50,620 nucleotides of DNA, from assembly GCA_018067045.1 (NCBI GenBank), contig JAGPVL010000003.1:1-50620 (forward strand). Reading direction: 5' to 3'. The translations under genes were made by a program, and so were the position numbers. Positions 35,519-44,265 of the stretch are shown piece after piece. The notes under the pieces were generated by a model. The model had not been told where the DNA came from and searched no databases. It was given only the letters and a program-made list of their open reading frames with translations. The DNA is from Gammaproteobacteria bacterium. GTDB taxonomy: Bacteria; Pseudomonadota; Gammaproteobacteria; Pseudomonadales; Alcanivoracaceae. Position 1 is the stretch's first letter. Every line of letters begins with the position of its first letter.

Positions 35519-35781
35519 TGCTCATCGCGTTCATGGTGGTCTAGCCACAGCTGTTGATGCTCGGCGCAGCAGAAGTGGTGTCCTTTGACGTTAAATGCCT
35601 GGCTCGATGGTGTATGCACGCCGCATTGATCACAGCGCAGCATTGCTTCAGGCGTGTTGTCATCACGGGAGGGGGTATCGCTGTTCCCGTTTTGCGGTTT
35701 GCTGGACAAAAAGGTTTGCTTAATTAATCGCCATGCAAGCCAAATGGCGGCGGCAAGTAATACTAGTCTGATAATCCCCAT
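35515..35781 (-). CDS. PP0621-family small membrane protein
   Basis: An 88-residue protein with one N-terminal transmembrane helix (MGIIRLVLLAAAIWLAWRLI), a polar linker and a C-terminal metal-binding type module, C-x2-C (CDQCG) and a HFC-C-x-E-H segment, the pattern of the PP0621 family found beside pilS in pseudomonads. Function is unknown, but the 4-bp overlap with pilS suggests a shared role or at least coordinated expression. The start at 35781 is divergent from nadE. Confidence 0.8.
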   Translation of the reverse strand: MGIIRLVLLAAAIWLAWRLIKQTFLSSKPQNGNSDTPSRDDNTPEAMLRCDQCGVHTPSSQAFNVKGHHFCCAEHQQLWLDHHERDEQ

Positions 35782-35856
35782 TACAGTCTCCGAATTGTCG
35801 TCGCTAGAGAGTACAATCCCTGTTCCAGAAATGAAAAGGTGAATGGAGCGAAATTC

Positions 35857-37491
35857 GTGCGCATTGTTCTCGCTCAGGGAAACTTCCTCGTTGGCGATAT
35901 AGAAGCCAATACAGCCAAGATCATAACGTTTTGTCGTGAGGCCGTCGCCCGGTTAGACGCAACGTTGGTGGTATTTCCTGAATTAGCTCTAACCGGTTAT
36001 CCGCCGGAAGATTTGCTGTTGCGGCCGAGCCTCAACAGCCGGATACAGGATGCGTTGACGGCGTTGGCCGTGGACGTGACGGTACCTGTGGTGCTTGGCT
36101 ATCCGGCGATTCGTAATGGCCGTCGGGTAAACGTGGCCGGCTACTTGCGGCCGGGTTGCTCGCCGCAAGAGTATTTTAAACAGTGCCTGCCCAATTACCG
36201 TGTCTTTGATGAAGTGCGTTATTTCCATGCAGGAGATAGTGCCTGCGTGATTGAGTGTGACGGCATCAAATTAGGCTTGACCATTTGTGAAGATATTTGG
36301 CACGCGGAGCCTGCGCGTATGGCGGCTCAGGCGGGTGCGCAGTTGTTGGTCAATTTGAATGCGTCGCCATATCGTCGTGATAAGCATGCTGAGCGTATTG
36401 AGCAGCTGGCGACGAGAGCCGCGGATACGGGGCTGCCCATTTTGTATTGCAATATGGTGGGCGGACAGGATGAGCTGGTGTTCGACGGCGCCTCAATGGC
36501 GGTTAATGCGCAGGGCGAGGTGGTAGTTCAAGGTTGCAGCTTTAATGAGGCGCTAGTGCCGGTCGATGTCGCGTTGACGCCGAACGGTGCCGGCGAACAA
36601 GTGGTGCAGTTGCGTGGCGAGCGCTTGCCGGTTCCGGAGAATGAAGAGGCGGTATATCAAGCATTGGTGCTGGCGGTGCGGGATTACGTTTCTAAGAATG
36701 GTTTTTCCGGTGCGTTGCTTGGCTTATCTGGTGGCATTGATTCGGCGCTGACATTAGCGATTGCAGTTGATGCATTAGGTGCAGAAAAAGTCGAAGCAGT
36801 CATGATGCCGTATCGTTATACCGCGGCGATGAGTCTAGAGGATGCGGAAGCCGAAGCGCGTAATTTGAACGTCGCTTACCGAGTGCTGCCGATTGCGCCA
36901 GCATTTGAAGGGTTTATGGAAACGCTCACTGATGCGTTTGCTGGCACCGAAACGGGTGTTACTGAGCAGAACCTGCAGGCTCGTTGTCGTGGCACTTTAT
37001 TAATGGCGCTGTCGAATAAGATGGGCTCGCTGGTACTTACTACCGGCAATAAAAGCGAAGTGGCTGTGGGCTATTCGACGCTCTACGGTGATATGGCTGG
37101 CGGCTTTGATGTGCTCAAGGATGTGCCAAAAACATGGGTGTATCGATTGTGCGTGTATCGCAACCAAGCGGCGGGTTACGCGTTGATTCCGCAGCGGGTT
37201 ATTGATCGCCCCCCGTCAGCCGAGTTGGCGCCAGATCAGGTAGACCAAGATTCCTTGCCAGACTACGACGAGTTGGATGCGATCTTGGAGCTGTACGTTG
37301 AGCAGGATTACAGCGCTGAGGCGGTTATTCGTGCGGGCTTTAATCGAGAAACGGTTTATCGCATTGTGCGGTTGGTTGATCGAAACGAGTACAAGCGTCG
37401 GCAGGCAGCGGTGGGGCCACGAGTGAGTCGTCGCGCATTTGGTAAGGATAGACGTTATCCGATTACCAATGGCTGGCGTCCCGGGGACTAA
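35857..37491 (+). CDS. nadE: Glutamine-dependent NAD+ synthetase
   Basis: A 544-residue two-domain enzyme. The N-terminal nitrilase-type glutaminase has the Glu-Lys-Cys triad in 'VVFPELALTGYPPEDLL', 'YFKQCLPNY' and 'LTICEDIWH'. The C-terminal ATP-pyrophosphatase synthetase has 'LGLSGGIDSALTLA', 'TTGNKSEVAVGYSTLYGDMAG' and a deamido-NAD site. It makes NAD from deamido-NAD using glutamine-derived ammonia. The GTG at 35857 is preferred, with GGAG 8 bases upstream; a GTG at 35839 would add six residues but lacks spacing. It is followed by a REP-like region and a terminator. Confidence 0.95.
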   Translation: MRIVLAQGNFLVGDIEANTAKIITFCREAVARLDATLVVFPELALTGYPPEDLLLRPSLNSRIQDALTALAVDVTVPVVLGYPAIRNGRRVNVAGYLRPGCSPQEYFKQCLPNYRVFDEVRYFHAGDSACVIECDGIKLGLTICEDIWHAEPARMAAQAGAQLLVNLNASPYRRDKHAERIEQLATRAADTGLPILYCNMVGGQDELVFDGASMAVNAQGEVVVQGCSFNEALVPVDVALTPNGAGEQVVQLRGERLPVPENEEAVYQALVLAVRDYVSKNGFSGALLGLSGGIDSALTLAIAVDALGAEKVEAVMMPYRYTAAMSLEDAEAEARNLNVAYRVLPIAPAFEGFMETLTDAFAGTETGVTEQNLQARCRGTLLMALSNKMGSLVLTTGNKSEVAVGYSTLYGDMAGGFDVLKDVPKTWVYRLCVYRNQAAGYALIPQRVIDRPPSAELAPDQVDQDSLPDYDELDAILELYVEQDYSAEAVIRAGFNRETVYRIVRLVDRNEYKRRQAAVGPRVSRRAFGKDRRYPITNGWRPGD

Positions 37492-37540
37492 TCTCAGGGA
37501 GACCCGGAATAAGAAAGGTACATCTCAAATTTCTGTTCAC

Positions 37541-37595
37541 CTTGTGGGAGGCTGCTTGCAGGCGATCTTTCCCGAGCAAACGCAGCGCAGCAGCC
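37541..37595. repeat. REP-like palindromic element
   Basis: GTGGGAG (37544-37550) leads into a small CTGC-TT-GCAG hairpin and GCGATC, a layout like Pseudomonas REP sequences (GTGGGAG, then stem, then GCGA). A larger GGCTGCT...AGCAGCC pair (37550-37556, 37589-37595) encloses it. No second copy was seen in this window, so assignment is tentative. Confidence 0.4.
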
Positions 37596-37643
37596 GCGTA
37601 AGAAAAGGTCCTTCGGGCTTTCCCCGGGAATCCGCGATGGAGC

Positions 37644-37678
37644 ATAAAAAAGGCCGGTTAATTACCGGCCTTTTTTAT
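37644..37678. terminator. Bidirectional terminator after nadE
   Basis: Arms 37644-37658 and 37664-37678 (15-bp complementary; core AGGCCGGT/ACCGGCCT flanked by A6 and T6), loop TAATT. It lies between nadE and the convergent bamD. Confidence 0.92.
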
Positions 37679-37721
37679 TTTTTTCCCTGAGTGTTTTGCT
37701 CAAGTAGGTTGCTCTAATTGA

Positions 37722-38540
37722 TCATCTGAGTAGATCAAAAGTAATCAGGCTTAGCCATTTGCGCTGGGCGCTGGGCCACCAGTCAATGTCGATTTCGCCG
37801 TGTTTATCAAACAGTTCTGAATCAGGCCAGTTGCTGCTTAACATCGCCAAACTTTTGGCAGCCAGTTCGGGTTGTTCTAGTTCTTCATAACTTTTGCTCA
37901 AAATGGCCAGTGCTTCTGGGACCGCTGGGGACTCTTGAAAATGACGAACGACAAACTGAGCACGGTTTGCTGAGGCAATAAAGGCGCGGCGGCGGGCGTA
38001 GTAGTTTGCCGCCCGTAGTTCTTGTTCGGCAAGCAAGTTGCGAATATGTACCATTCTTTGGCGGCTATCGGCAGCATAAGGGCTCTCGGGGAAGCGCTGA
38101 ATGAGCTCGTCAAAGTCTTGGAAGGCATTGCGCATCGCGTCGAGGTCACGCGCGGCTTTGTCGGTCTTGGAGATACGGTCAAATAGGCCGAGGTCCATGT
38201 AAAAGTTGCCCAGCGCCTTCATGTAGAGCGCGTAATCGAGCTGTTCGTGGGTTGGGTAGCTGCGAATAAAGCGGTCGGCTTGGGCGACGGATTCAGGGTA
38301 GTCCAATGCTTTAAAGCGCGCATAGATCAGGTCTAACTGAGTTTGTTCGGTATAATCACCGTATGGAAAGCGTGCCTCTAGCTCCTCTAGCTCGTCGATC
38401 GCGCTGAGATAGCTTTTCTTCTCGAGCAGCTCGTAGGCCTCTTTATAGTGCTTAGTCTCGGTCATCTCGCGGTTGTCTTTACCGCGATTGGCGCATCCGC
38501 TGATGGCGATGAGGGCTATAAAAAAAATGAAATATCGCAT
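37722..38540 (-). CDS. bamD: Outer membrane assembly lipoprotein BamD
   Basis: A 272-residue lipoprotein with lipobox ISGC (Cys16). It contains TPR-like repeats (e.g. YKEAYELLEKKSYLSAIDEL, YPESVAQADRFIRSYP, FQDFDELIQRFPESPYA) as in BamD/ComL, an essential part of the BAM machine that inserts beta-barrel proteins. It is divergent from rluD, as in other gammaproteobacteria. The C-terminus is longer than the E. coli protein by about 25 residues, as in pseudomonads. Confidence 0.94.
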   Translation of the reverse strand: MRYFIFFIALIAISGCANRGKDNREMTETKHYKEAYELLEKKSYLSAIDELEELEARFPYGDYTEQTQLDLIYARFKALDYPESVAQADRFIRSYPTHEQLDYALYMKALGNFYMDLGLFDRISKTDKAARDLDAMRNAFQDFDELIQRFPESPYAADSRQRMVHIRNLLAEQELRAANYYARRRAFIASANRAQFVVRHFQESPAVPEALAILSKSYEELEQPELAAKSLAMLSSNWPDSELFDKHGEIDIDWWPSAQRKWLSLITFDLLR

Positions 38541-38603
38541 GATTCTCTTTTATCGGCGCTACAATAGGGCCGCTATTTAACCATAGGCTGGCACAGGGTA
38601 TCC

Positions 38604-39584
38604 ATGAGACAAGATTTATCAGAAAAAATTCAGCTATCGGCAGATGTTGGTCCCGAGTTCGCAGGGCAACGTTTGGATCAGGTTGCGGCCGAGTTATTTT
38701 CCACATATTCGCGTTCAAGACTGCAGACGTGGATTAAAAGCGGTGAGCTGACTGTGGATGGCGCTGCCGGCAAGGTAAAGCAGAGACTGACCGGAAATGA
38801 GGTGCTGACGCTGGATGCGGAGCTGGAGCAAGAGGTTGACGATGCCCCGGAGCCGATGGAGCTGCCGATTGTTTATGAAGACGATGCTCTGTTGGTGATC
38901 AACAAACCGACCGGCTTGGTGGTGCATCCTGCGGCCGGCCATGCGGCAGGTACGTTGCTTAATGGGCTGCTGCACCATGCGCCGTGCTTGGCTAATATGC
39001 CACGTGCCGGGATTGTGCACAGACTGGATAAAGACACCACTGGCTTGATGGTTGTGGCAAAAACCTTAGAGGCGCACGCCTCGTTGGTTGATCAGCTGCA
39101 AGACAAGTCGCTGTATAGAGAGTATGAAGCGATCGTGGTGGGTGTGATGACGGGCGGCGGTAAGGTTGACGCGCCGATTGGTCGTCATCCGACCGACCGG
39201 AAGCGCCAAGCAGTGATCACCACCGGTAAACGCGCGGTGACGCACTATCGCTTGCAAGAGCGATTCCGGGGGCACACTCGGGTGAAGGTGTTGCTGGAGA
39301 CTGGTCGCACCCATCAAATTCGCGTTCACATGGCGCACAAGCGTTACCCCTTGGTGGGGGATCCGGCGTATGGCGGTCGGCCAAAGTTTCCGGCTGGTGC
39401 TACCGAAGCGCTCCGCCAAGCGATTCAATCGTTTCCTCGACAAGCGTTGCATGCGCGCAAACTCGGTTTAATACACCCTGTTTCGGGAGAGTATCAGGAG
39501 TTTGAGTGCGAGCTGCCGGATGACATGAAAGCGTTAATTGCGGAAATGCGGGCAGACCTTAAGAGTGATGAAGAAGAGATATGA
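38604..39584 (+). CDS. rluD: 23S rRNA pseudouridine synthase D
   Basis: A 326-residue enzyme modifying helix 69 of 23S rRNA. An N-terminal S4 domain (QRLDQVAAELFSTYSRSRLQTWIKSGE) is followed by the RluA-type catalytic domain with the nucleophile Asp142 in 'HRLDKDTTGLM' and the 'RTHQIRVH' motif. The ATG at 38604 is divergent from bamD by 63 bp. Its stop overlaps the pgeF start by 4 bp (ATGA). Confidence 0.95.
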   Translation: MRQDLSEKIQLSADVGPEFAGQRLDQVAAELFSTYSRSRLQTWIKSGELTVDGAAGKVKQRLTGNEVLTLDAELEQEVDDAPEPMELPIVYEDDALLVINKPTGLVVHPAAGHAAGTLLNGLLHHAPCLANMPRAGIVHRLDKDTTGLMVVAKTLEAHASLVDQLQDKSLYREYEAIVVGVMTGGGKVDAPIGRHPTDRKRQAVITTGKRAVTHYRLQERFRGHTRVKVLLETGRTHQIRVHMAHKRYPLVGDPAYGGRPKFPAGATEALRQAIQSFPRQALHARKLGLIHPVSGEYQEFECELPDDMKALIAEMRADLKSDEEEI

Positions 39585-40375
39585 GTGTGCGCGCCGAGGG
39601 GTTGCTCGCCAAGAATTGGTTCACGCCGCAAGCGATTGATGCTGCGGGTGATGAGTCTGATTGGTGTCCACATCCTCGCGTACAAGCGCGTGTTACGACG
39701 CGGCGCGGCGATTTATCACCGCCGCCGTGGCAGGGTTTTAATCTTGGTCTGAATTGCGAGGATGATCGGCAGAGAGTGTTGGCGGCACGTGAGCAGGTGA
39801 GTGCCGCGATCGGTGCACATTCGCCAGTGTGGTTGACGCAGGTCCATGGTAATCGCGTTATCACTGCGCCGAGTGAAGAGGCGCAAACCGTGCCGGAAGC
39901 GGACGGTGCGGTGACGCGTGAGACGGGGCGGCCGTGCGCGGTGCTCACCGCGGATTGTTTACCGGTTCTTATTGCACGTAACGATGGTAGTGCCGTCGGT
40001 GCTTTACACGCCGGCTGGCGCGGTCTGTTAGACGGCGTGCTAGAAAACGGTGTGGCGGCCTTGGCCGGTACGACGGCGGATATCCATGCTTGGCTTGGCC
40101 CAGCGATTTGTTGTCGTTGTTATCAGGTCGATGACACCGTTAGAGAGGCTTTTGTTCGTCACAGTCAGAGCGCCGCCTCCGGATTTTCTGCAGATGGCCC
40201 GGGTCATTGGCGCATGGATCTAGGTGTTTTGGCGCGACAACGGCTGCTGGCGGCGGGTGTGACGTCAATTAGCGGTGGCGATCTATGCACGCATTGCCGC
40301 GCTGATTTGTTCTACTCGTTTCGGCATGAGGGTGTGACCGGCCGATTTGCAACAATCATTTGGTTGTTGGGTTAG
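39581..40375 (+). CDS. pgeF: Peptidoglycan editing factor PgeF (YfiH/DUF152)
   Basis: A 264-residue protein of the YfiH family, once called polyphenol oxidase/laccase domain. Zinc-site motifs are 'QVHGNRV', 'TADCLPVLIA', 'ALHAGWRGLLDG' and 'GPAICCRCYQV'. In E. coli PgeF corrects peptidoglycan precursors carrying the wrong amino acid; related proteins have purine nucleoside activity. The ATGA overlap with rluD and the following clpB give the conserved rluD-pgeF-clpB order. Confidence 0.92.
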   Translation: MSVRAEGLLAKNWFTPQAIDAAGDESDWCPHPRVQARVTTRRGDLSPPPWQGFNLGLNCEDDRQRVLAAREQVSAAIGAHSPVWLTQVHGNRVITAPSEEAQTVPEADGAVTRETGRPCAVLTADCLPVLIARNDGSAVGALHAGWRGLLDGVLENGVAALAGTTADIHAWLGPAICCRCYQVDDTVREAFVRHSQSAASGFSADGPGHWRMDLGVLARQRLLAAGVTSISGGDLCTHCRADLFYSFRHEGVTGRFATIIWLLG

Positions 40376-40532
40376 TCTTTTAGAGCCGTTCGGCTTCATA
40401 GATGCTCTTTTAGCTACATTCGTTTTTCTTCTCCTGATTCTTTTCTGTGTCGACGTGATGATCACGCGAGCTTCATCGTTCGGGCGTATGGCTGTGTTAA
40501 AGGATGGTCATAAGGGGCGTATGACGCTTGCT

Positions 40533-40560
40533 CTTGAATTGATCAGCGTCATCCCCATTT
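40533..40560 (+). promoter_or_regulatory. Sigma-32 heat-shock promoter of clpB
   Basis: CTTGAA (40533-40538), 14-bp spacer, CCCCATTT (40553-40560), an exact fit to the heat-shock consensus. It lies about 70 bp before the clpB ATG; the 258-bp pgeF-clpB gap holds no other supported feature. Confidence 0.92.
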
Positions 40561-40633
40561 TAGAAGTTATCCTCACTGTAAGTGGGCAACGGTTAATCGT
40601 CGTTATAAGTCGATACGACATAAGAGGTAACCC

Positions 40634-43201
40634 ATGAGAGCAGATAAATTTACCGCGCGGTTGCAACAAGCATTGGCTGATGCGCAGTCGCAGGCGGTTG
40701 GGCAGAGCTGCCCCGCGATAGAGCCGGCGCACCTGCTACTGGCGTTGTTGCGTCAGCAAGGCGGTAGCGCACGGCCTATTTTACAGCGCGCCGGAGCCAA
40801 TGTTGCTGATCTCGATACGGCATTCCAGTTGGCGCTCGAACGGTTGCCTGTTGCGAATGATTTTAGTGGTGATGTGCAAGTTTCCCAGAGTCTGGGCCGG
40901 CTGCTTAATCTGGCTGACCGAGAAGCGCAGCGTCGTGGTGATCAATATATTTCCAGTGAAATTGTGTTGCTGGCGGCCTGCGAGGATAACGGCGATGTGG
41001 GGAAAATTTTTAAAACAGCAGGCATAAAAAAAACGAGCCTAGAATCCGTTATCGATGATGTTCGTGGAGGTGAGAGCGTGAATGATCCGAATGCCGAAGA
41101 GAAACGCGAAGCGCTAGATAAATATACGGTCGATCTCACCGCCCGTGCTGAAAGTGGCAAGCTTGATCCGGTTATTGGTCGTGATGATGAGATCCGTCGC
41201 ACGATTCAGGTGCTGCAGCGCCGCCGCAAAAACAACCCCGTATTGATTGGTGAGCCGGGCGTAGGCAAGACGGCTATCGTTGAAGGCTTAGCTCAACGTA
41301 TTGTGAATGGCGAAGTACCGGAAGGATTAAAGGATAAGAAGGTTTTGTCTTTGGATATGGCGGCACTTATTGCTGGTGCCAAGTACCGGGGAGAGTTTGA
41401 GGAAAGGCTGAAAGCGGTACTGAATGAACTGGCGAAACAGGAAGGCCGAGTCATTTTGTTTATTGATGAATTACATACGGTGGTTGGTGCAGGCAAAGCG
41501 GATGGCGCAATGGATGCTGGCAATATGCTCAAGCCGGCGCTGGCTCGAGGAGAGTTGCATTGTGTTGGCGCTACAACGCTGAACGAATACCGTCAGTTTA
41601 TTGAGAAAGATGCAGCCTTAGAAAGACGCTTTCAGAAAGTTTTAGTGGAAGAGCCAACGGCTGAAGATACCGTTGCCATTTTACGTGGTCTCAAAGAGCG
41701 TTACGAGGTTCATCACGGTATTGAAATTACCGACGGCGCGATTGTCGCGGCGACAAAACTGTCTCAGCGATATATTACCGATCGTCAGCTTCCAGATAAG
41801 GCTATTGATCTTATTGATGAGGCGGGTAGCCGTATTCGGATGGAAATTGATTCGATGCCGGAAGAAATGGATCGCCTCGATCGTCGTTTAATTCAGTTGA
41901 AAATGGAGCGTGAAGCAGTACGAAAAGAAAAGGACGATGCGAGTAGGAAACGGCTGGCTAAGTTGGAAGAAGATATCGTGTCGCTCGAGAGAGAGTATGC
42001 AGATCTTCGTGAAATCTGGAGTGCGGAGAAATCGGGCGTGCAGGCTGCGCAAGATATTAAATCGGACCTTGAAAAAGCGCGGGTTGAAATGGATCGGGCG
42101 CGCAGGGCCGGTGATTTAAGCCGCATGTCTGAGCTTCAATATGGTCGTATCCCTGAACTAGAAAAGCAGCTTCATGCGGCGCAGGAGCAAGAAACGGAAA
42201 CCACGTTGCTGCGTAATAAAGTGACGGAAGAAGAAATTGCGGAAGTGGTTTCCAAGTGGACCGGTATTCCGGTTTCACGGATGCTCGAAGGTGAGCGCGA
42301 GAAACTGCTACGTATGGAAAATGATTTACATAAGCGCGTAGTGGGACAGGATGAAGCGATAACGGCTGTGGCTGATGCGGTCAGGCGCTCGCGAGCAGGT
42401 TTGTCTGATCCGAATCGCCCTAACGGTTCGTTTTTGTTTCTTGGGCCTACCGGGGTGGGCAAGACCGAATTGTGTAAATCACTGGCAGAGTTTTTGTTTG
42501 ATAGTGAAGACGCGATGGTGCGTATCGACATGTCGGAGTTTATGGAAAAGCATTCGGTTGCGAGACTTATTGGCGCGCCACCGGGGTATGTCGGTTATGA
42601 AGAGGGTGGCTATTTGACTGAGGCGGTTCGTCGTAGGCCATACGCTGTATTGCTTTTAGATGAAGTCGAAAAGGCGCACCCAGATGTCTTTAATGTTCTG
42701 TTGCAGGTGCTTGATGATGGGCGCTTAACGGATGGGCAGGGTAGAACGGTTGATTTTAGAAATACGGTGATCGTGATGACCTCTAACCTGGGCTCTGACT
42801 TGATACAGAGGCTCAGTGGTGAAGGGCAATACGAGGCGATGAAGTCTGCGGTGCTTGAGGTGGTTGGTAATCATTTTCGCCCAGAGTTTATTAATCGTAT
42901 TGATGAGGTCGTCGTTTTTCATCCGCTTGAGCAAAGTCAGATCGCCGGTATTGCGCGGATACAACTTGATACGTTGCGCCAGCGTTTGGCGGATCGCGAG
43001 ATGCGCTTAACCCTTGATGATGCAGCGATGGCGCTGTTGGTTGAAGCAGGTTATGACCCTGTCTATGGAGCACGACCTTTGAAGCGAGCGATCCAGCAAA
43101 AAATCGAGAACCCGCTCGCGAACGCAATTTTGCGTGGCAGCTTTGCTCAAGGTGACGAGATTAAAGTTAGCGTTGCAGGTGGTGTTCTGACGTTTACTTG
43201 A
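40634..43201 (+). CDS. clpB: ATP-dependent disaggregase ClpB
   Basis: An 855-residue Hsp100 chaperone that, with DnaK, resolubilises aggregated proteins. It has an N-terminal Clp-N repeat domain, NBD1 with Walker A GEPGVGKT (206-213), the coiled-coil middle domain (about 405-525, e.g. [20 protein letters not shown]) and NBD2 with [12 protein letters not shown]. The middle domain and lack of a ClpP-binding loop distinguish it from ClpA/ClpC. Expression by sigma-32 is expected from its promoter. A stem follows the gene. Confidence 0.98.
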   Translation: MRADKFTARLQQALADAQSQAVGQSCPAIEPAHLLLALLRQQGGSARPILQRAGANVADLDTAFQLALERLPVANDFSGDVQVSQSLGRLLNLADREAQRRGDQYISSEIVLLAACEDNGDVGKIFKTAGIKKTSLESVIDDVRGGESVNDPNAEEKREALDKYTVDLTARAESGKLDPVIGRDDEIRRTIQVLQRRRKNNPVLIGEPGVGKTAIVEGLAQRIVNGEVPEGLKDKKVLSLDMAALIAGAKYRGEFEERLKAVLNELAKQEGRVILFIDELHTVVGAGKADGAMDAGNMLKPALARGELHCVGATTLNEYRQFIEKDAALERRFQKVLVEEPTAEDTVAILRGLKERYEVHHGIEITDGAIVAATKLSQRYITDRQLPDKAIDLIDEAGSRIRMEIDSMPEEMDRLDRRLIQLKMEREAVRKEKDDASRKRLAKLEEDIVSLEREYADLREIWSAEKSGVQAAQDIKSDLEKARVEMDRARRAGDLSRMSELQYGRIPELEKQLHAAQEQETETTLLRNKVTEEEIAEVVSKWTGIPVSRMLEGEREKLLRMENDLHKRVVGQDEAITAVADAVRRSRAGLSDPNRPNGSFLFLGPTGVGKTELCKSLAEFLFDSEDAMVRIDMSEFMEKHSVARLIGAPPGYVGYEEGGYLTEAVRRRPYAVLLLDEVEKAHPDVFNVLLQVLDDGRLTDGQGRTVDFRNTVIVMTSNLGSDLIQRLSGEGQYEAMKSAVLEVVGNHFRPEFINRIDEVVVFHPLEQSQIAGIARIQLDTLRQRLADREMRLTLDDAAMALLVEAGYDPVYGARPLKRAIQQKIENPLANAILRGSFAQGDEIKVSVAGGVLTFT

Positions 43202-43234
43202 TGTGTGGTGCTGTGCGTAGACAAGGCGTGAAAA

Positions 43235-43269
43235 CGTAAAAGGCGACCTCAAAGAGGCCGCCTTTTACG
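43235..43269. terminator. Probable terminator between clpB and the DUF4124 gene
   Basis: Outer stem CGTAAAAGGCG / CGCCTTTTACG (43235-43245, 43259-43269) with an inner CCTC/GAGG pairing. A4/T4 stretches are within the stem, so it is a weaker U tract than the other terminators in the window. Confidence 0.6.
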
Positions 43270-43302
43270 AGTGTTATTTTATTGGAAGAGTCGTGCAGAG
43301 CG

Positions 43303-43812
43303 TTAATTGCATTCCGTGAGCGCACTCGTCGCATCGTTAATCATTTTCTGGCGCTGATCGGCATCAACAATAGCCAGTTCTCCTGTTTCAGGATCTTTGA
43401 CGCGCACGACCGGCTGATTACGCAGCGTGTTCAGGTTTTTCTGGTTCTGCGCACAACGCTCCGCGCGGGCTTCATCCAGTGACTTTTCACTCTTCTTCTC
43501 TGGCGTGGCGGGCTGGCCGGCTTCTTCCTTCATTCGCTTCATTTCTTTTTGACGGCTTTGTTTGAGTTGCTCCAATTCTTGCTCTTGGTCAGAAGAGGCC
43601 TTGATCGACGTTTTTACGGTTTCAACAGCGGCGGCTTTGTCTTCCGGTGGCGATTGGCTGTAGTGAGTGACTCCTTTCTCATCCTGCCATTTGTAGATGC
43701 TGTCTGCAGCGATAGAGGTGCCCGCATATAAAAGGCTGGCGATGCAGAAGGCAGCGCTCAGCGCGGAGCCAAGATTGCGAGGAAGGGTATAACTGCAGTG
43801 GTTAACGTCCAT
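43303..43812 (-). CDS. DUF4124-domain periplasmic protein
   Basis: A 169-residue exported protein. A signal peptide (about residues 10-35, ending TSIAADS) precedes the DUF4124 core 'IYKWQDEKGVTHYSQSPP'. A charged helical region (QEQELEQLKQSRQKEMKRMKEE) and a C-terminal domain with two Cys follow. Such proteins are common in gammaproteobacteria without a known role. The start is uncertain: the ATG at 43812 is chosen because GGAG is too close to the ATG at 43821; the frame runs on to 43983. Confidence 0.75.
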   Translation of the reverse strand: MDVNHCSYTLPRNLGSALSAAFCIASLLYAGTSIAADSIYKWQDEKGVTHYSQSPPEDKAAAVETVKTSIKASSDQEQELEQLKQSRQKEMKRMKEEAGQPATPEKKSEKSLDEARAERCAQNQKNLNTLRNQPVVRVKDPETGELAIVDADQRQKMINDATSALTECN

Positions 43813-43951
43813 TATGCTCATTACTCCGTGGCAGATCGCGACATGTGCTTTTGAGTGACCAACGTTCGCTGAATGTGGTCGAATGTTCATAGAATGCCCT
43901 TTACCACCGTAAAAACGCAACTCTCCTGAGGGGCCCCGGCGTCCCAAGCAT

Positions 43952-43979
43952 TTGACAATAGTCGCAGATATGACAGAAT
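43952..43979 (+). promoter_or_regulatory. Possible ilvBHC promoter
   Basis: TTGACA (43952-43957), 16-bp spacer, CAGAAT (43974-43979). If used, transcription would start near 43986 and give a leader of about 280 nt before the ilvB GTG. Confidence 0.5.
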
Positions 43980-43985
43980 TCACGT

Positions 43986-44265
43986 TCTCCGGAGATCGGG
44001 ATCTACATGCGTGTTACCCCTGCGCATGTGAGGCCAGATTCCGGGGCGTCATTACCGTGACGTCCGGAATATTGTGATCAGCGCCTTGTTGGCCCGCATC
44101 ACCCATCCCTTTCTCCGACCTGCGTCATCGTTGACCACCGTCGCGAGGACACCAGAAAGCCTCAATCAGGCTCTTCTCTGCAGGACTCAAACAGCTTGAT
44201 GTATCGCCGACACGCAACGGGCATGGGTCCGTATGTGCTGTGTTGGTCTATTTGAGGAAATCATT
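43986..44265 (+). promoter_or_regulatory. Long structured leader of ilvB
   Basis: No gene is convincing here. Two consecutive hairpins are visible: ACATGCG...CGCATGT (44005-44011, 44023-44029) and TTCCGG-GGCGTCA...TGACG-T-CCGGAA (44039-44051, 44058-44069, with bulge). A smaller AGCCT...AGGCT stem is at 44158-44172. A short ORF (ATG 44199, 18 codons, stop 44253-44255) ends at the ilvB ribosome binding site but is not Ile/Leu/Val-rich. The layout suggests regulated expression; an ilvB-OMG-type leader RNA is possible, but I cannot confirm the consensus. Confidence 0.5.

Noticed and set aside
37439-37690. Plus-strand frame after nadE
   Set aside because: It runs through the REP-like element and into a terminator.
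40347-40637. 97-codon frame between pgeF and clpB with a hydrophobic stretch
   Set aside because: It overlaps the pgeF end, contains the sigma-32 promoter of clpB, and has no ribosome binding site.
44199-44255. 18-codon ORF ending at the ilvB ribosome binding site as an attenuator peptide
   Set aside because: It contains only single Val, Leu and Ile codons near its end, and no terminator/antiterminator pair was seen beside it.
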